Positions 41,799-50,697 of a DNA stretch of 64,000 nt are shown here, piece by piece. The position numbers were made by a program, and so were the translations under genes. Within the stretch, counting starts at the first letter, position 1. Every line of letters starts with the position of its first letter. The notes under the pieces were generated by a model, which saw nothing but the letters and a program-made list of their open reading frames with translations, ran no database searches and had not been told where the DNA came from. Source of the stretch: Microbulbifer sp. THAF38 (GTDB lineage: Bacteria; Pseudomonadota; Gammaproteobacteria; Pseudomonadales; Cellvibrionaceae); NCBI RefSeq assembly GCF_009363535.1, contig NZ_CP045369.1, positions 3,669,001-3,733,000 of the forward strand. The letters are read 5' to 3'.

Positions 41799-42599
41799 AT
41801 GACCTTTGATGAACTTCTCCTTGAGTGGCGCAATAACCAGGGCGCAAATACAGTCCCCACAGGCTGGAGCCAGGGTCGAGCCACTTTTGGCGGCTTGGTT
41901 GCGGCCATGCTCTACGAAAAAATGGCGACGGAGGTTGCTGAGGTAGCAAGGGAAAGCAGCCTGCGCTCTCTAACCCTCTCCTTTGTCGGCCCGGTTAGCG
42001 CCGATGCCTTAGACGTTAATACGCAAGTATTGCGCGCTGGCCGCTCAGTAACACAAGCACAAGGCCAGCTGCTGCAGAGCGAATCAGTCATGCTCGCGGC
42101 GCTCGGCAGTTTTGGCAACGGCAGAGACTCCTCCGTAAAAGCTGCCCCCCCTGCCGCCCCTGAATTTGCCGAACCGGAGAAATGCATCGCCCTGCCGTAT
42201 ATTGAGGGTGTGGTACCGGAGTTCACACAAAAATATGACTACCGCATTGCCCGTGGCCAAATGCCTTTCAGTGGCACCTCGGAGCGGCAACTGGGCGGTT
42301 GGGTACGCTTTAAAGATGGCAGTGAAAATACCGTAGGTATCAGCCATCTGCTCGCACTGATCGACGCCTGGCCTCCAGCCACTTTACCGATGCTAAAAGC
42401 ACCTGCACCGGCCAGCTCTCTCACCTGGACGGTGGAGTTCATGGAGCCCCTACCCGAGCGCAGCGCGTCGGATTGGTGGCAATACCTAGCTGAAGTGGAG
42501 CAAGCGGAAGATGGCTATGCCGTGATTCAGGCGCGCCTTTGGGACAGCGGGGGCAGACTCGTCGCTTTATCCCGGCAGATGGTAACTATTTTTGGTTGA
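41799..42599 (+). CDS. acyl-CoA thioesterase-family (TesB-like double hotdog) protein
   Basis: 266 aa with two tandem hotdog repeats. The first contains WSQGRATFGGLVAAMLYEKM and SLRSLTLSFVGPVSADALDVNTQVLRAGRSVTQAQGQLLQ; the second contains GGWVRFKDG, HLLALIDAWPPATLPML and LTWTVEFMEPLP. Such proteins hydrolyse acyl-CoAs; chain-length preference cannot be read. It follows panB by 91 nt. A possible hairpin (AGAGCCATA/TATGGCTCT, 42683-42718) lies after the gene but without a T-tract. Confidence 0.88.
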   Translation: MTFDELLLEWRNNQGANTVPTGWSQGRATFGGLVAAMLYEKMATEVAEVARESSLRSLTLSFVGPVSADALDVNTQVLRAGRSVTQAQGQLLQSESVMLAALGSFGNGRDSSVKAAPPAAPEFAEPEKCIALPYIEGVVPEFTQKYDYRIARGQMPFSGTSERQLGGWVRFKDGSENTVGISHLLALIDAWPPATLPMLKAPAPASSLTWTVEFMEPLPERSASDWWQYLAEVEQAEDGYAVIQARLWDSGGRLVALSRQMVTIFG

Positions 42600-43053
42600 G
42601 CAGAATAACTGCAACCCTTTTTTCAAAGCACTCGAAATATATTCACAGCTCTCATCTTTTACCCCTTAGCCCATCCACCCGCAGAGCCATACCCAAGTAA
42701 TACAGTGGATATGGCTCTACCATTCGGCTCACCCCACCAAGTCACCAAGTGATAAAATAGAAACGTGAAAATAACCTGGGCTTAATTCGGCGGCTTTTGC
42801 CCGCTAAAAGTCAGGATAATCTCAACTGACTGACAGCTAAATAATTTTCCTATCATCAAAGGCTGATATCCCCAGTCAAACACACAAGCTCACACCATTT
42901 ACTATAAAAATAAAATAAAAAAAATCTTTCTTACTCCAATTTGTAATCTACGCTATCCATCATCCCACCCTCAAAAATAAAAAGTCCAAACATAAGAGGC
43001 TTGCTATTTCTGCCCCCTGCACCCATCAGCGATAAAACTATGGAGAATAAAAA
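42600..43053 (+). other. intergenic region, AT-rich, no gene seen
   Basis: 454 nt between the thioesterase and the secreted phosphodiesterase. The only structured element seen is an imperfect hairpin at 42683-42718. The last 150 nt are A/T-rich with an A-run (about 42905-42925), and a purine-rich GGAGAATAAAAA lies directly before the next ATG. No promoter could be assigned with confidence. Confidence 0.5.
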
Positions 43054-44091
43054 ATGATAAAAAGAATCTGTATTTCCCTTGCCCTATTGATCAGCTATCC
43101 CGCCAGTGCTGCAGACTTCGAAGATGTCTGGGACGCTATTACCTCATGCAACTGGTTCAAATTTATCGATGATGTGGATGAGAGCGGATCAAAAGATCTG
43201 GATGGTTACGAATATGGTGACACTAGCTTTGAAGATGCCAACTCAGGCAGCTTTGACATGATGGTCTACAACATGGATGGTTTTTTACAATGTATCGGCG
43301 GCAACAGTAAGTCAGACTTCAAACAGATTATTCGCACTTTCAATGAAGATCCCAAGGATCTCTGGCTGATGCAGGAGGTTTGGAATAAAACCAAGGCCAA
43401 TTATCTGGATGATGATGACAAACTCAGTAACGATACTGTCCCCTATCGCTCAAAACACTGGAAGGGAGGTGGTACCTCTTTTGGTAATGGTCTACTCACT
43501 TTTTCCAAATTTCCTTTTGACCGGGACAATCGCAATGATAACGACTATTCCTTTGCCACTTATGAAGAGGAAACCTTTAATAAATGCTCAGGTAATGATT
43601 GTGATACCGAGAAGGGTTTTACCGTAGCCAAAGTTGAAGTGACTGAAAATTATCATGTGCATATCTATAACACCCATATGGATGCGGGCCACAAGGACGC
43701 GGACCTGACTGCCAAAGCAAAGCAACTAGATCAAATCGCCGATATGATTGTCTCCCACTCAAACAATGCCACCGTTATTTTGGCGGGCGACTTCAATATG
43801 GCATTTGATGAAAATGATGACGACTGGCGCGGCGTTAATTACCAAACCTGGAAAGCCTTCTTCGAGAAAACAGGTGGCAAACATGCCTGCCAATATATGC
43901 TCTCTGGCAACGACACCAGCCTGGAAGCCTGTGCCGATGAGCTACAGAATGACACAGACCATGTAGTGGTGATTAACAACAACCCCAACTACACACTGGA
44001 GGTCACCAATTATTTTATCGGCTCTCCAAGCTATTCTGGGTTAAGCGACCACGATCCAGTTTTTGTGGATTTCTCCTGGACTAAAAACTAA
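43054..44091 (+). CDS. secreted endonuclease/exonuclease/phosphatase-family enzyme (sphingomyelinase/DNase-like)
   Basis: 345 aa with a signal peptide (cleavage near ASA-ADF). EEP catalytic motifs are present in order: VYNMDG, WLMQEVW (metal Glu), VHIYNTHMDAG (His), ILAGDFNMAFDE (Asp/Asn) and the C-terminal LSDHDPVFVDF (catalytic His). Length and the MQEVW/THMDAG/SDHDPV pattern resemble secreted sphingomyelinase- or DNase-like enzymes. The mature protein is very acidic (DVDESGSKDLDG), suiting marine secretion. AT-rich upstream, translation start within a purine-rich stretch. Confidence 0.85.
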   Translation: MIKRICISLALLISYPASAADFEDVWDAITSCNWFKFIDDVDESGSKDLDGYEYGDTSFEDANSGSFDMMVYNMDGFLQCIGGNSKSDFKQIIRTFNEDPKDLWLMQEVWNKTKANYLDDDDKLSNDTVPYRSKHWKGGGTSFGNGLLTFSKFPFDRDNRNDNDYSFATYEEETFNKCSGNDCDTEKGFTVAKVEVTENYHVHIYNTHMDAGHKDADLTAKAKQLDQIADMIVSHSNNATVILAGDFNMAFDENDDDWRGVNYQTWKAFFEKTGGKHACQYMLSGNDTSLEACADELQNDTDHVVVINNNPNYTLEVTNYFIGSPSYSGLSDHDPVFVDFSWTKN

Positions 44092-44100
44092 ATCCACTCA

Positions 44101-44143
44101 AGGGCTCCTTCCAGGGCATATGGTGGGATATGGAAGGAGCCCT
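44101..44143. repeat. inverted repeat between EEP gene and zntB
   Basis: A perfect 13-bp inverted repeat (AGGGCTCCTTCCA at 44101-44113, TGGAAGGAGCCCT at 44131-44143) with a 17-nt loop. It reaches two bases into the zntB stop codon. It may act as a shared terminator, but no T-tract follows in either direction. Confidence 0.7.
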
Positions 44144-45110
44144 ATAACCACTTTTTCCAAAAGAAAAATGCAATCTGCCCGCCAAGCGCAATAATTAGCA
44201 GCACGCAAAATGTTAGAAAACCCTCTTGAGATTGGGCCCAGGGCATACCACCGACATTGATACCAAATAAGCCAGTCAAAAAACTGAGTGGCAAAAATAC
44301 TGCGGCCACCACCGACAACATATACATACGGCTATTCAGCTGCTCGGAGTTATAACTCAATAACTCCTCCTGGGTGACTGAAGCACGCTCGCGCACCACA
44401 TCAATATCTTCAATATGCCGTTGCAGGCGATCGCTGACTTCGCGCAAATGCAATATATTGGTTTCGTGAAACCAGGGCATTTCTGCAGCCATAATGCCAG
44501 ATAGAGCTTCCCGTTGTGGAGATAAATAGCGGCGCAAAGTAATAGCCTGCTTACGTAAATGCGCAAGTTCCGAACGCAACTCACCACCGGCGGAATCCAG
44601 AGCCAGGCTCTCCAGCTCATCAATTTTCTCTTCGAGCTGATCCACAGTATCGCTCATACGGCGCACCAGTAAATCCGCCAGGGAGACGATAAAGTTTGAA
44701 GGGCCACTGGGGCCACGACCAGCGCGCAGACGTCCGAGTAGATCCTCTACCGACAACAAGCGGCGCTTACGGGTGCTGATAATACGGTCTGCCTCTATCC
44801 ACAGGCGGATCGAAACCATATCTTCAGGTTGCGAGGCCGGGTTTAGATTCACACCACGCAGGGCTATCAACAAGTTATCGCCTATCGGCGTGGTGCGGGG
44901 ACGAGACTCCTCTGACAGAAGAGCCTCTACCACCAAGCGATCCAAACCGCTCTCTGTACGCAACCATTGGGCCGCGGTCTCATCGGTATAATCCATGTGT
45001 AACCACAACACGCCCTGCCCGGGTTGCCAGCCACCTACCTCAACCCAGCTCAGCTCCCTGCCGCCACCACGGTGATCGAGAAGATAGGCGTGAATCAGCC
45101 CAGATTGCAT
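44142..45110 (-). CDS. zntB: ZntB/CorA-family metal transporter
   Basis: 322 aa inner-membrane protein. The N-terminal cytoplasmic domain runs to about 250; the two C-terminal helices are MLSVVAAVFLPLSFLTGLFGINVGGMP and FCVLLIIALGGQIAFFFW. The GIN motif in the form GINVGGMP is the ZntB/CorA signature; ZntB is a zinc transporter. The ATG at 45110 has GGGAG upstream, preferred over one 16 codons earlier. The C terminus overlaps a 13-bp inverted repeat. Confidence 0.9.
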   Translation of the reverse strand: MQSGLIHAYLLDHRGGGRELSWVEVGGWQPGQGVLWLHMDYTDETAAQWLRTESGLDRLVVEALLSEESRPRTTPIGDNLLIALRGVNLNPASQPEDMVSIRLWIEADRIISTRKRRLLSVEDLLGRLRAGRGPSGPSNFIVSLADLLVRRMSDTVDQLEEKIDELESLALDSAGGELRSELAHLRKQAITLRRYLSPQREALSGIMAAEMPWFHETNILHLREVSDRLQRHIEDIDVVRERASVTQEELLSYNSEQLNSRMYMLSVVAAVFLPLSFLTGLFGINVGGMPWAQSQEGFLTFCVLLIIALGGQIAFFFWKKWL

Positions 45111-45270
45111 TTTCCCACTCCCTCGCCGGCTGCGGATAAAGCACCAATAATCCGGCATTCAAAAAACTGAAAGAAAAAAGACTGGCGCAGATACGCGAGT
45201 CTATAGATATCCCACCTACCGCCTCTTTGGAGTCTTATCAACCATTCACAGGCCTATTCGGTAAGGATTA

Positions 45271-45681
45271 TTACTTTGCGACGCTCAGGTGTGCCAAGCC
45301 CGCAGCATTCTGTTCCCAGTTTTGCCCGTCGAATGGCTCAACCTCCAACTCCGGTGGAACGCTATCAAGGCAACGTACATTGAGGCTGTAACCATCGGGG
45401 TTTGAGCGGGGTATGTAGAAAGGCTTAACGCCACAATGGCGACAAAAATAGTGTTTCGCCACTCCACTGTTAAAGGTGTAACAGCTGAGATCCCCCTCAC
45501 CCTGCTCCAGCTGAAAGTTTGCCGCCGGTATAATCAGGTGCAGGTAGCCAACCTTCTCGCACATAGAGCAATTACAGGCGTGTGCCACCAATGGCTCATC
45601 ATTGTGACGTTGATGCACTGCGCTAAAGCGCACGGCACCGCAGTGGCAGCCGCCCTGCAGTCTGGTGGTTATTTTATTCAT
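45271..45681 (-). CDS. GFA/CENP-V-family zinc protein
   Basis: 136 aa. The family motifs CHCGAVRF (C12, C14), CNCSMCEK and FCRHCGVKPFY provide the two zinc sites. The prototype (Gfa) was described for glutathione-dependent formaldehyde handling, but most members have unknown roles. The ATG at 45681 overlaps the stop region of the upstream membrane protein gene by 8 nt, so translation may be coupled. A longer frame to 45804 is not conserved. Confidence 0.85.
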   Translation of the reverse strand: MNKITTRLQGGCHCGAVRFSAVHQRHNDEPLVAHACNCSMCEKVGYLHLIIPAANFQLEQGEGDLSCYTFNSGVAKHYFCRHCGVKPFYIPRSNPDGYSLNVRCLDSVPPELEVEPFDGQNWEQNAAGLAHLSVAK

Positions 45682-46324
45682 TAACGGTTCGATCCAGATT
45701 GAATAGTGGGCGAGCCCACAATAGGAAAAAAACAGAGAGCGCGAGAAGCAGGTGGAACCAATTTGTGCGGGCCAGGCCCAGTAGCCGTGAGGCACCGGTG
45801 CCAATAAATAGCCCGTTGATCAACACTAACAGCGCACCCGCACCAATTATCAGGGCCTGGTCTCGCTTGAGGCGTCTCGGTGCTATCAACTCCAGTAATG
45901 CCACCGACAGCCACAATAAAATCCCCACAGTAGAAAAGAGGTCAACTACCGTCTGGGTGGACATCCAGCTACTCTGCGCGAGTCCAATCGCTCCTGCCAA
46001 TAACAATACAAGGACCAGGTACGCCGGTGTACGATTATCCTGCCCCCAAGGTAGCTCCAGCCGCGCCCATATAAGGGCGATACCGATCAACAGGAAAGAG
46101 ACAAAACCGGAAATCTGCGTAAGTGCCCGGTGCAGATCAGTTACTCCGGGATCGATCCCATAGCGATAGGCTCCCACCAGGGCGGCCAGGGCCATGCTAA
46201 TAAGAGCGGCCACGATGATTAGAGCTGCCGATTGAAAGCGCGCGCGGGTGAGATACCAGTACTGGTTGGCGACTAGCAGACAGGTTAGCCCGAGGAGCGT
46301 ATCGAGAAGCCAGTAATTGTGCAA
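45674..46324 (-). CDS. hypothetical polytopic membrane protein
   Basis: 216 aa with about six or seven predicted helices (e.g. LLGLTCLLVANQYWYL, ALIIVAALISMALAALVGAY, ISGFVSFLLIGIALIWARL, AYLVLVLLLAGAIGLA, ALIIGAGALLVLINGLFI, WFHLLLALSVFFLLWA). I do not recognise the family; it resembles small uncharacterised membrane proteins of gammaproteobacteria. It overlaps the start of the GFA gene by 8 nt, indicating coupling. Function unknown. Confidence 0.6.
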   Translation of the reverse strand: MHNYWLLDTLLGLTCLLVANQYWYLTRARFQSAALIIVAALISMALAALVGAYRYGIDPGVTDLHRALTQISGFVSFLLIGIALIWARLELPWGQDNRTPAYLVLVLLLAGAIGLAQSSWMSTQTVVDLFSTVGILLWLSVALLELIAPRRLKRDQALIIGAGALLVLINGLFIGTGASRLLGLARTNWFHLLLALSVFFLLWARPLFNLDRTVNE

Positions 46325-46410
46325 AATTTTCCCTCTTTTCGCAGAATTCTAACCGAAAAAACGCCGGCAAAAATGCCTTTGTGCTCTTAGCTACAGCCAA
46401 TATCAGCCAT

Positions 46411-46437
46411 AAAAAAACCCGGCACTTGGCCGGGTTT
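46411..46437 (-). terminator. intrinsic terminator of pnp
   Basis: On the minus strand AAACCCGG/CCGGGTTT (stem halves at 46430-46437 and 46415-46422) is followed by TTTTTTTATGG. It lies 27 nt after the pnp stop. Confidence 0.92.
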
Positions 46438-46463
46438 CTTCAGGCTTGGTCAGCTCGAGAGGT

Positions 46464-48587
46464 TTAGGCCTCTTCGGAACCTTGTTTCGCCTCTTCGGAA
46501 GCGGCTTGCTCAGCCTTTACTTCCTTAATGGACAGCTTGATGCGTCCGCGCTGGTCAACGTCGAGTACCTTAACCTTAACCTTCTCACCTTCGCTCAGGT
46601 AATCGGTCACGGCATTTACGCGCTCTTCCGCAATCTGGGAAATATGCACCAGACCATCTTTGCCCGGCAGGAAGTTTACAAATGCACCGAAGTCCACGAT
46701 GCGCACCACAGTGCCCTCGTAGATAGCGCCGATCTCGGCTTCTGCGGTGATTTCCTCGATACGGGTAACCGCCGCTTCGAGGCTCTCGCCATCTTCCCCA
46801 AAGACTTTGATAGTACCGTCATCTTCGATATCGATGGAGGCGCCGGTCTCTTCAGTGATGGAGCGAATAGTCGCACCGCCCTTACCGATCACGTCGCGGA
46901 TCTTGTCCGGATGGATCTTCAGGGTCGCGTAGCGCGGTGCGTTCTCGTTCACAGTTGTGCGCGAGGAATCGATCACCTTGTTCATTTCCGCCAGGATGTG
47001 CAGACGCGCGTGCAGGGCCTGCTCCAGAGCGGTTTCCATGATCTCTTCGGTAATACCCTCGATCTTGATGTCCATCTGCAGCGCGGTTACACCAGAGGCA
47101 GTACCGGCTACTTTAAAGTCCATATCGCCGAGGTGGTCTTCGTCACCGAGGATATCGGTCAGAACCGCATAGCCTTCGTCTTCCTTCACCAGACCCATAG
47201 CGATACCGGCTACCGGTGCCTTCAGCGGAACACCCGCATCCATCAGCGCCAGGCTGGAACCACATACGGAAGCCATGGAGCTGGAACCGTTGGACTCAGT
47301 GATCTCGGAAACCACACGCACGGTGTAGGGGAAGCTGTCCGAGCTCGGCAGCACTGCAGCGATGCCGCGGCGCGCCAGGCGGCCGTGACCAATTTCGCGG
47401 CGACCGGTAGCACCTACACGACCCGCCTCACCTACAGAGTAGGGAGGGAAGTTGTAGTGCAGCATAAAGTAGTCTTTGCGCTCACCTTCCAGGGCGTCGA
47501 TGATCTGTGCATCGCCAGTGGAACCGAGGGTAGCCACTACCAGGGCCTGGGTCTCACCGCGGGTGAACAGCGCAGAGCCGTGGGACTTGGGCAGAGCGCC
47601 AACTTCCACAGCGATCGAACGTACAGTTTTGCTGTCGCGACCGTCGATACGGGGCTCGCCACGCACTACAGCGCCGCGCACCAGTTTTTTCTCCAGCTTG
47701 CCGAAGTAGCTTTTTACCAGGTCGGCGCTAATTTCTTCAGTGGAGAGTGCTTCGGCCGCTTCGCTGCGCAATTCCGCCAGGCGGGTGCTGCGCTCCTGCT
47801 TGTTGGTGATACGGTAGGCTTCGGCAACTTTCTCGCCGAATTGGCCTTCCAGAGCCGTTTTCAGCTCGGTGTTTTCCGCCGGTGCCTGCCAATCCCACTG
47901 GGGCTTGCCAGCTTCGGCTTTCAGCTCTTCACACACCTTGATGATGGCTTGCATTTCCTGGTGCGCGTATAGTACGGCGCCCAGCATGATGTCTTCCGGC
48001 AGCTCTTGCGCTTCGGATTCCACCATCAGTACGGCGTCTTTAGTGCCGGCTACCACCATGTCCAGTTCGGAGGTCTTCAGAGCCTGGTAACCCGGGTTCA
48101 GCAGATAGCCATCTTGCTGGGTGTAACCCACACGCGCAGCGCCGATGGGGCCTGCGAAGGGGATGCCGGAGACAGACAGCGCTGCGGAGGTACCGATCAT
48201 GGCAGCGATATCCGGGTCCATATCCTTCTCGGCAGAAAGTACAGTACACATTACCTGTACTTCGTTCATAAAGCCGTTGGGGAACAGTGGGCGGATCGGG
48301 CGATCGATCAGACGGGAAGTCAGAGTTTCTTTTTCAGACGGGCGGCCTTCACGCTTGAAGAAGCCACCGGGAATTTTGCCAGCCGCGTAGGCTTTTTCCT
48401 GATAGTGCACGGACAGCGGGAAGAAGCCTTGATCGGGCTTGGCTTCCTTGGCACCGACAACGGTACACAGAACAACAGTCTCACCCATGGTAACCAGAGC
48501 GGAGCCCGTCGCCTGACGCGCGATGCGGCCGGTTTCGATGGTGACTTGGTGTTGTCCGTATTGGAAGGTTTTGCTTACTGGATTCAC
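46464..48587 (-). CDS. pnp: polyribonucleotide nucleotidyltransferase (PNPase)
   Basis: 707 aa. PNPase is a phosphorolytic 3'-5' exoribonuclease and part of the degradosome. Two RNase PH domains (about 1-230 and 310-545) flank a helical domain. Visible motifs are [74 protein letters not shown] and [27 protein letters not shown]. The KH domain ([20 protein letters not shown]) and S1 domain ([33 protein letters not shown]) end it. The GTG start follows GGAAATAGG. A heavily structured leader lies upstream. Confidence 0.97.
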   Translation of the reverse strand: MNPVSKTFQYGQHQVTIETGRIARQATGSALVTMGETVVLCTVVGAKEAKPDQGFFPLSVHYQEKAYAAGKIPGGFFKREGRPSEKETLTSRLIDRPIRPLFPNGFMNEVQVMCTVLSAEKDMDPDIAAMIGTSAALSVSGIPFAGPIGAARVGYTQQDGYLLNPGYQALKTSELDMVVAGTKDAVLMVESEAQELPEDIMLGAVLYAHQEMQAIIKVCEELKAEAGKPQWDWQAPAENTELKTALEGQFGEKVAEAYRITNKQERSTRLAELRSEAAEALSTEEISADLVKSYFGKLEKKLVRGAVVRGEPRIDGRDSKTVRSIAVEVGALPKSHGSALFTRGETQALVVATLGSTGDAQIIDALEGERKDYFMLHYNFPPYSVGEAGRVGATGRREIGHGRLARRGIAAVLPSSDSFPYTVRVVSEITESNGSSSMASVCGSSLALMDAGVPLKAPVAGIAMGLVKEDEGYAVLTDILGDEDHLGDMDFKVAGTASGVTALQMDIKIEGITEEIMETALEQALHARLHILAEMNKVIDSSRTTVNENAPRYATLKIHPDKIRDVIGKGGATIRSITEETGASIDIEDDGTIKVFGEDGESLEAAVTRIEEITAEAEIGAIYEGTVVRIVDFGAFVNFLPGKDGLVHISQIAEERVNAVTDYLSEGEKVKVKVLDVDQRGRIKLSIKEVKAEQAASEEAKQGSEEA

Positions 48588-48610
48588 TAGTTTTTTCCTA
48601 TTTCCTTACG

Positions 48611-48769
48611 GTTACTGGCCCATTCCAGTAACCCCTACAGTGGTTGCCCGGGAGAGAAATCCAAACGCCTCTCCCAGGGCGGCACGGGGATGTGCCGCCA
48701 CCGACCAGGGGTGGCCGGTGCAAACACTGCACATCCAGGTCGGGTTCTTTTCCGCTGGCCTGTGCAGTG
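48611..48769 (-). promoter_or_regulatory. structured pnp leader (four stem-loops)
   Basis: In transcription order (minus strand) the rpsO-pnp spacer can form CACTGCACA/TGTGCAGTG (48761-48769 with 48725-48733), GGCGGCAC/GTGCCGCC (48692-48699 with 48678-48685), GGGAGAG/CTCTCCC (48669-48675 with 48650-48656) and GTTACTGG/CCAGTAAC (48625-48632 with 48611-48618). The last ends 24 nt before the start codon. In E. coli, RNase III cleavage of a pnp leader stem followed by PNPase action gives autoregulation; an equivalent role is inferred. Confidence 0.6.
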
Positions 48770-48813
48770 CAACTTCTGAAAAATGACAGCAAGGCCACTT
48801 TTCAGCAAGCATT

Positions 48814-48844
48814 AAAAAAGAATGCCCGCCAGAGGCGGGCATTC
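48814..48844 (-). terminator. intrinsic terminator between rpsO and pnp
   Basis: A perfect 11-bp stem GAATGCCCGCC/GGCGGGCATTC with an AGA loop (minus strand TCT) is followed on the minus strand by TTTTTT. It lies 8 nt past the rpsO stop. Partial readthrough into pnp is expected, as in E. coli. Confidence 0.92.
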
Positions 48845-48851
48845 CAGGGTC

Positions 48852-49121
48852 TTAGCGACGCAGGCCGAGCTTAGCGATCAGCTGTGCGTAGCGGTTCAGA
48901 TCCTTGCGCTTGAGGTAGTCCAGCAGCTTGCGGCGCTGGTTTACCATGCGGATCAGACCACGACGGGAGTGGTGATCCTGCTTGTGCGCAGAGAAGTGAC
49001 CCTGCAGTTTGTTGATGTTGGCGGTCAGCAGGGCTACCTGGACTTCCGGAGAACCGGTATCGCCTTCGGTTTGGCCGTGCTCTTTCAGGATGGCTGCTTT
49101 TTCAACGGCAGTCAGTGCCAT
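48852..49121 (-). CDS. rpsO: 30S ribosomal protein S15
   Basis: 89 aa, exact family length. Motifs [24 protein letters not shown] and [28 protein letters not shown] are the conserved 16S-rRNA-binding core. It assembles early on the central domain of 16S rRNA. Between truB and pnp as in other gammaproteobacteria. A hairpin (AATATTGG/CCAATATT at 49235-49256) lies upstream, in the truB-rpsO spacer. Confidence 0.97.
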   Translation of the reverse strand: MALTAVEKAAILKEHGQTEGDTGSPEVQVALLTANINKLQGHFSAHKQDHHSRRGLIRMVNQRRKLLDYLKRKDLNRYAQLIAKLGLRR

Positions 49122-49267
49122 AACGAATTACCTCGTCGTAATATGCTTTAAAAGATTCGGCTGGCCCATGCATATTTACAGACCAGCTAATCGTGAATGC
49201 GGCTGTGCCGCGCGGGCACTTTCAAGTTCACCTTAATATTGGCTTTCACCAATATTGCGGTTTCCAC

Positions 49268-50209
49268 TCAAGTGCCACTTACCAAACGCCGTGGTGCTAC
49301 GCACCCCTCGTCGGTAATTTCTCCTACGCCCAGAAAATCACCATTTTCCAGGAAGAGGCGCACCATATCACCTTCCGCACCGATACGATAGACCTGCAAA
49401 TCCATTACCGACTGTCCCTGACGCACATAGTAACCAGAGTCATCCGGCAGGACGAGTTTGGGCAAAGATGACGCCGGAGAGTCCATCGGCAACAGGTGGT
49501 GATCCAGTACTTCCGCTTGGTCCTCTCCGCGCTCTTCGGTGAGCTCATCCAGAGTGACCGAGTCCGCTTCATCGAAGGGGCCAGCGGCGCTGCGGTGCAA
49601 TACTTCCACATAGGCGCCCACACCCAGGGCTTGCCCCAGGTCTTCGGCGATACTGCGAATATAGGTGCCCTTGGAGCAGTGCACCTCAACTTCCGCACGG
49701 GGCTGTGGGCCCGGTGTAAAGCTCAGCAATTCAAATTCAAAAATTTCCACTTCGCGCGCTTCGCGCTCCACTTCCAAGCCCTGGCGCGCCAACTTATAGA
49801 GCGGCTGCCCCTTGTGCTTGAGAGCGGAGTACATAGAGGGCACCTGCTTGATGCGGCCACGGAAGGCTTCCATCGCTTTCAGCACGGCTTTTTCGGTCAA
49901 ACCGGAAGCATCTTTAGTTTCCAGTACATCGCCATCGGCATCGCCACTGGCTGTAGTCATGCCGAACACGAAAGTACTGCGATAGCGCTTGTCCGCATCG
50001 AGCAGGTACTGGGAAAACTTGGTGGCCTCACCGAAACAGATCGGCAGAACACCGGTCGCCAGCGGGTCCAGGGCGCCGGTGTGTCCCGCGCGATTGGCAA
50101 AAAAGAGTCGTTTGGCTTTTTGCAGGGCGTCGTTGGCGGTAATGCCGGCGGGCTTGTTCAATAACAGCACGCCGTGAACCGGCCGGCCCCATTTTGGTCT
50201 GCGGCCCAT
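49268..50209 (-). CDS. truB: tRNA pseudouridine-55 synthase
   Basis: 313 aa. TruB isomerises U55 in the T-loop of tRNA. The catalytic Asp is D48 in AGHTGALDPLATGVLP; the N-terminal NKPAGITANDALQKAKRLF and KHKGQPLYKLARQGLEVER and the C-terminal KGTYIRSIAEDLG blocks are all present. A C-terminal PUA-like extension is also visible. It starts 3 nt after the rbfA stop. Confidence 0.96.
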   Translation of the reverse strand: MGRRPKWGRPVHGVLLLNKPAGITANDALQKAKRLFFANRAGHTGALDPLATGVLPICFGEATKFSQYLLDADKRYRSTFVFGMTTASGDADGDVLETKDASGLTEKAVLKAMEAFRGRIKQVPSMYSALKHKGQPLYKLARQGLEVEREAREVEIFEFELLSFTPGPQPRAEVEVHCSKGTYIRSIAEDLGQALGVGAYVEVLHRSAAGPFDEADSVTLDELTEERGEDQAEVLDHHLLPMDSPASSLPKLVLPDDSGYYVRQGQSVMDLQVYRIGAEGDMVRLFLENGDFLGVGEITDEGCVAPRRLVSGT

Positions 50210-50212
50210 AGA

Positions 50213-50608
50213 TCAATCTTCGTCAGAGTCGCTGTCGTCTTGATGCTTGCGATCGGCACGCACCGCTTTGTCGATCAGTGCGGAAAGCTCTTGGCCGCGC
50301 ACCGAGGTCTCGTCGTAGCGGAAAAACAGACGCGGGATGGTGCGTATTTGAATCGCACGAGCCAGCTGGCTGCGCAGAAAACCGGCGGCCTTGTTTAGCA
50401 CTTCCATCGAGGTATTGATCTTGTTGCGGTCATCTTCACCCACAAAGGTGACAAACACTTTTGCCGTGGTCAGATCGCGGCTGACTTCAACATCGTTGAT
50501 ATTGACCATGCCCAAGCGCGGGTCTCGCACTTCCTGTTGAATCAGCTGGGCCAGTTCGCGGCGCATGGCGTCGGCGACACGGTCGGCGCGGTGGAATTCT
50601 CTTGCCAT
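50213..50608 (-). CDS. rbfA: 30S ribosome-binding factor A
   Basis: 131 aa KH-fold ribosome maturation factor that binds the 30S subunit. The conserved start RADRVADAMRRELAQLIQQEVRDPRLGMVNINDVEVSRDLTTAKVFVTF and the C-terminal ARAIQIRTIPRLFFRYDETSVRG are present, ending in an acidic tail. It lies between infB and truB. Confidence 0.96.
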   Translation of the reverse strand: MAREFHRADRVADAMRRELAQLIQQEVRDPRLGMVNINDVEVSRDLTTAKVFVTFVGEDDRNKINTSMEVLNKAAGFLRSQLARAIQIRTIPRLFFRYDETSVRGQELSALIDKAVRADRKHQDDSDSDED

Positions 50609-50643
50609 TGTTTACCTATTGAGAATGGCGGTTTAAAGACAGG

Positions 50644-50673
50644 AAAACCCGCACGGCCAAGCCGCGCGGGTTT
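50644..50673 (-). terminator. terminator-like hairpin between infB and rbfA
   Basis: Stem AAACCCGC/GCGGGTTT with an inner CGGC/GCCG extension (50645-50673), followed on the minus strand by TTTTCCTG. It is probably a partial terminator within the operon. Confidence 0.6.
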
Positions 50674-50697
50674 CTTCTTCACCCGGTCCGGAACGCT

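Noticed and set aside
46446..47972. 508-codon open frame on the plus strand over pnp
   Set aside because: It is antisense to pnp, whose domains are unmistakable. The predicted protein has no family features and reflects the codon bias of the opposite strand.
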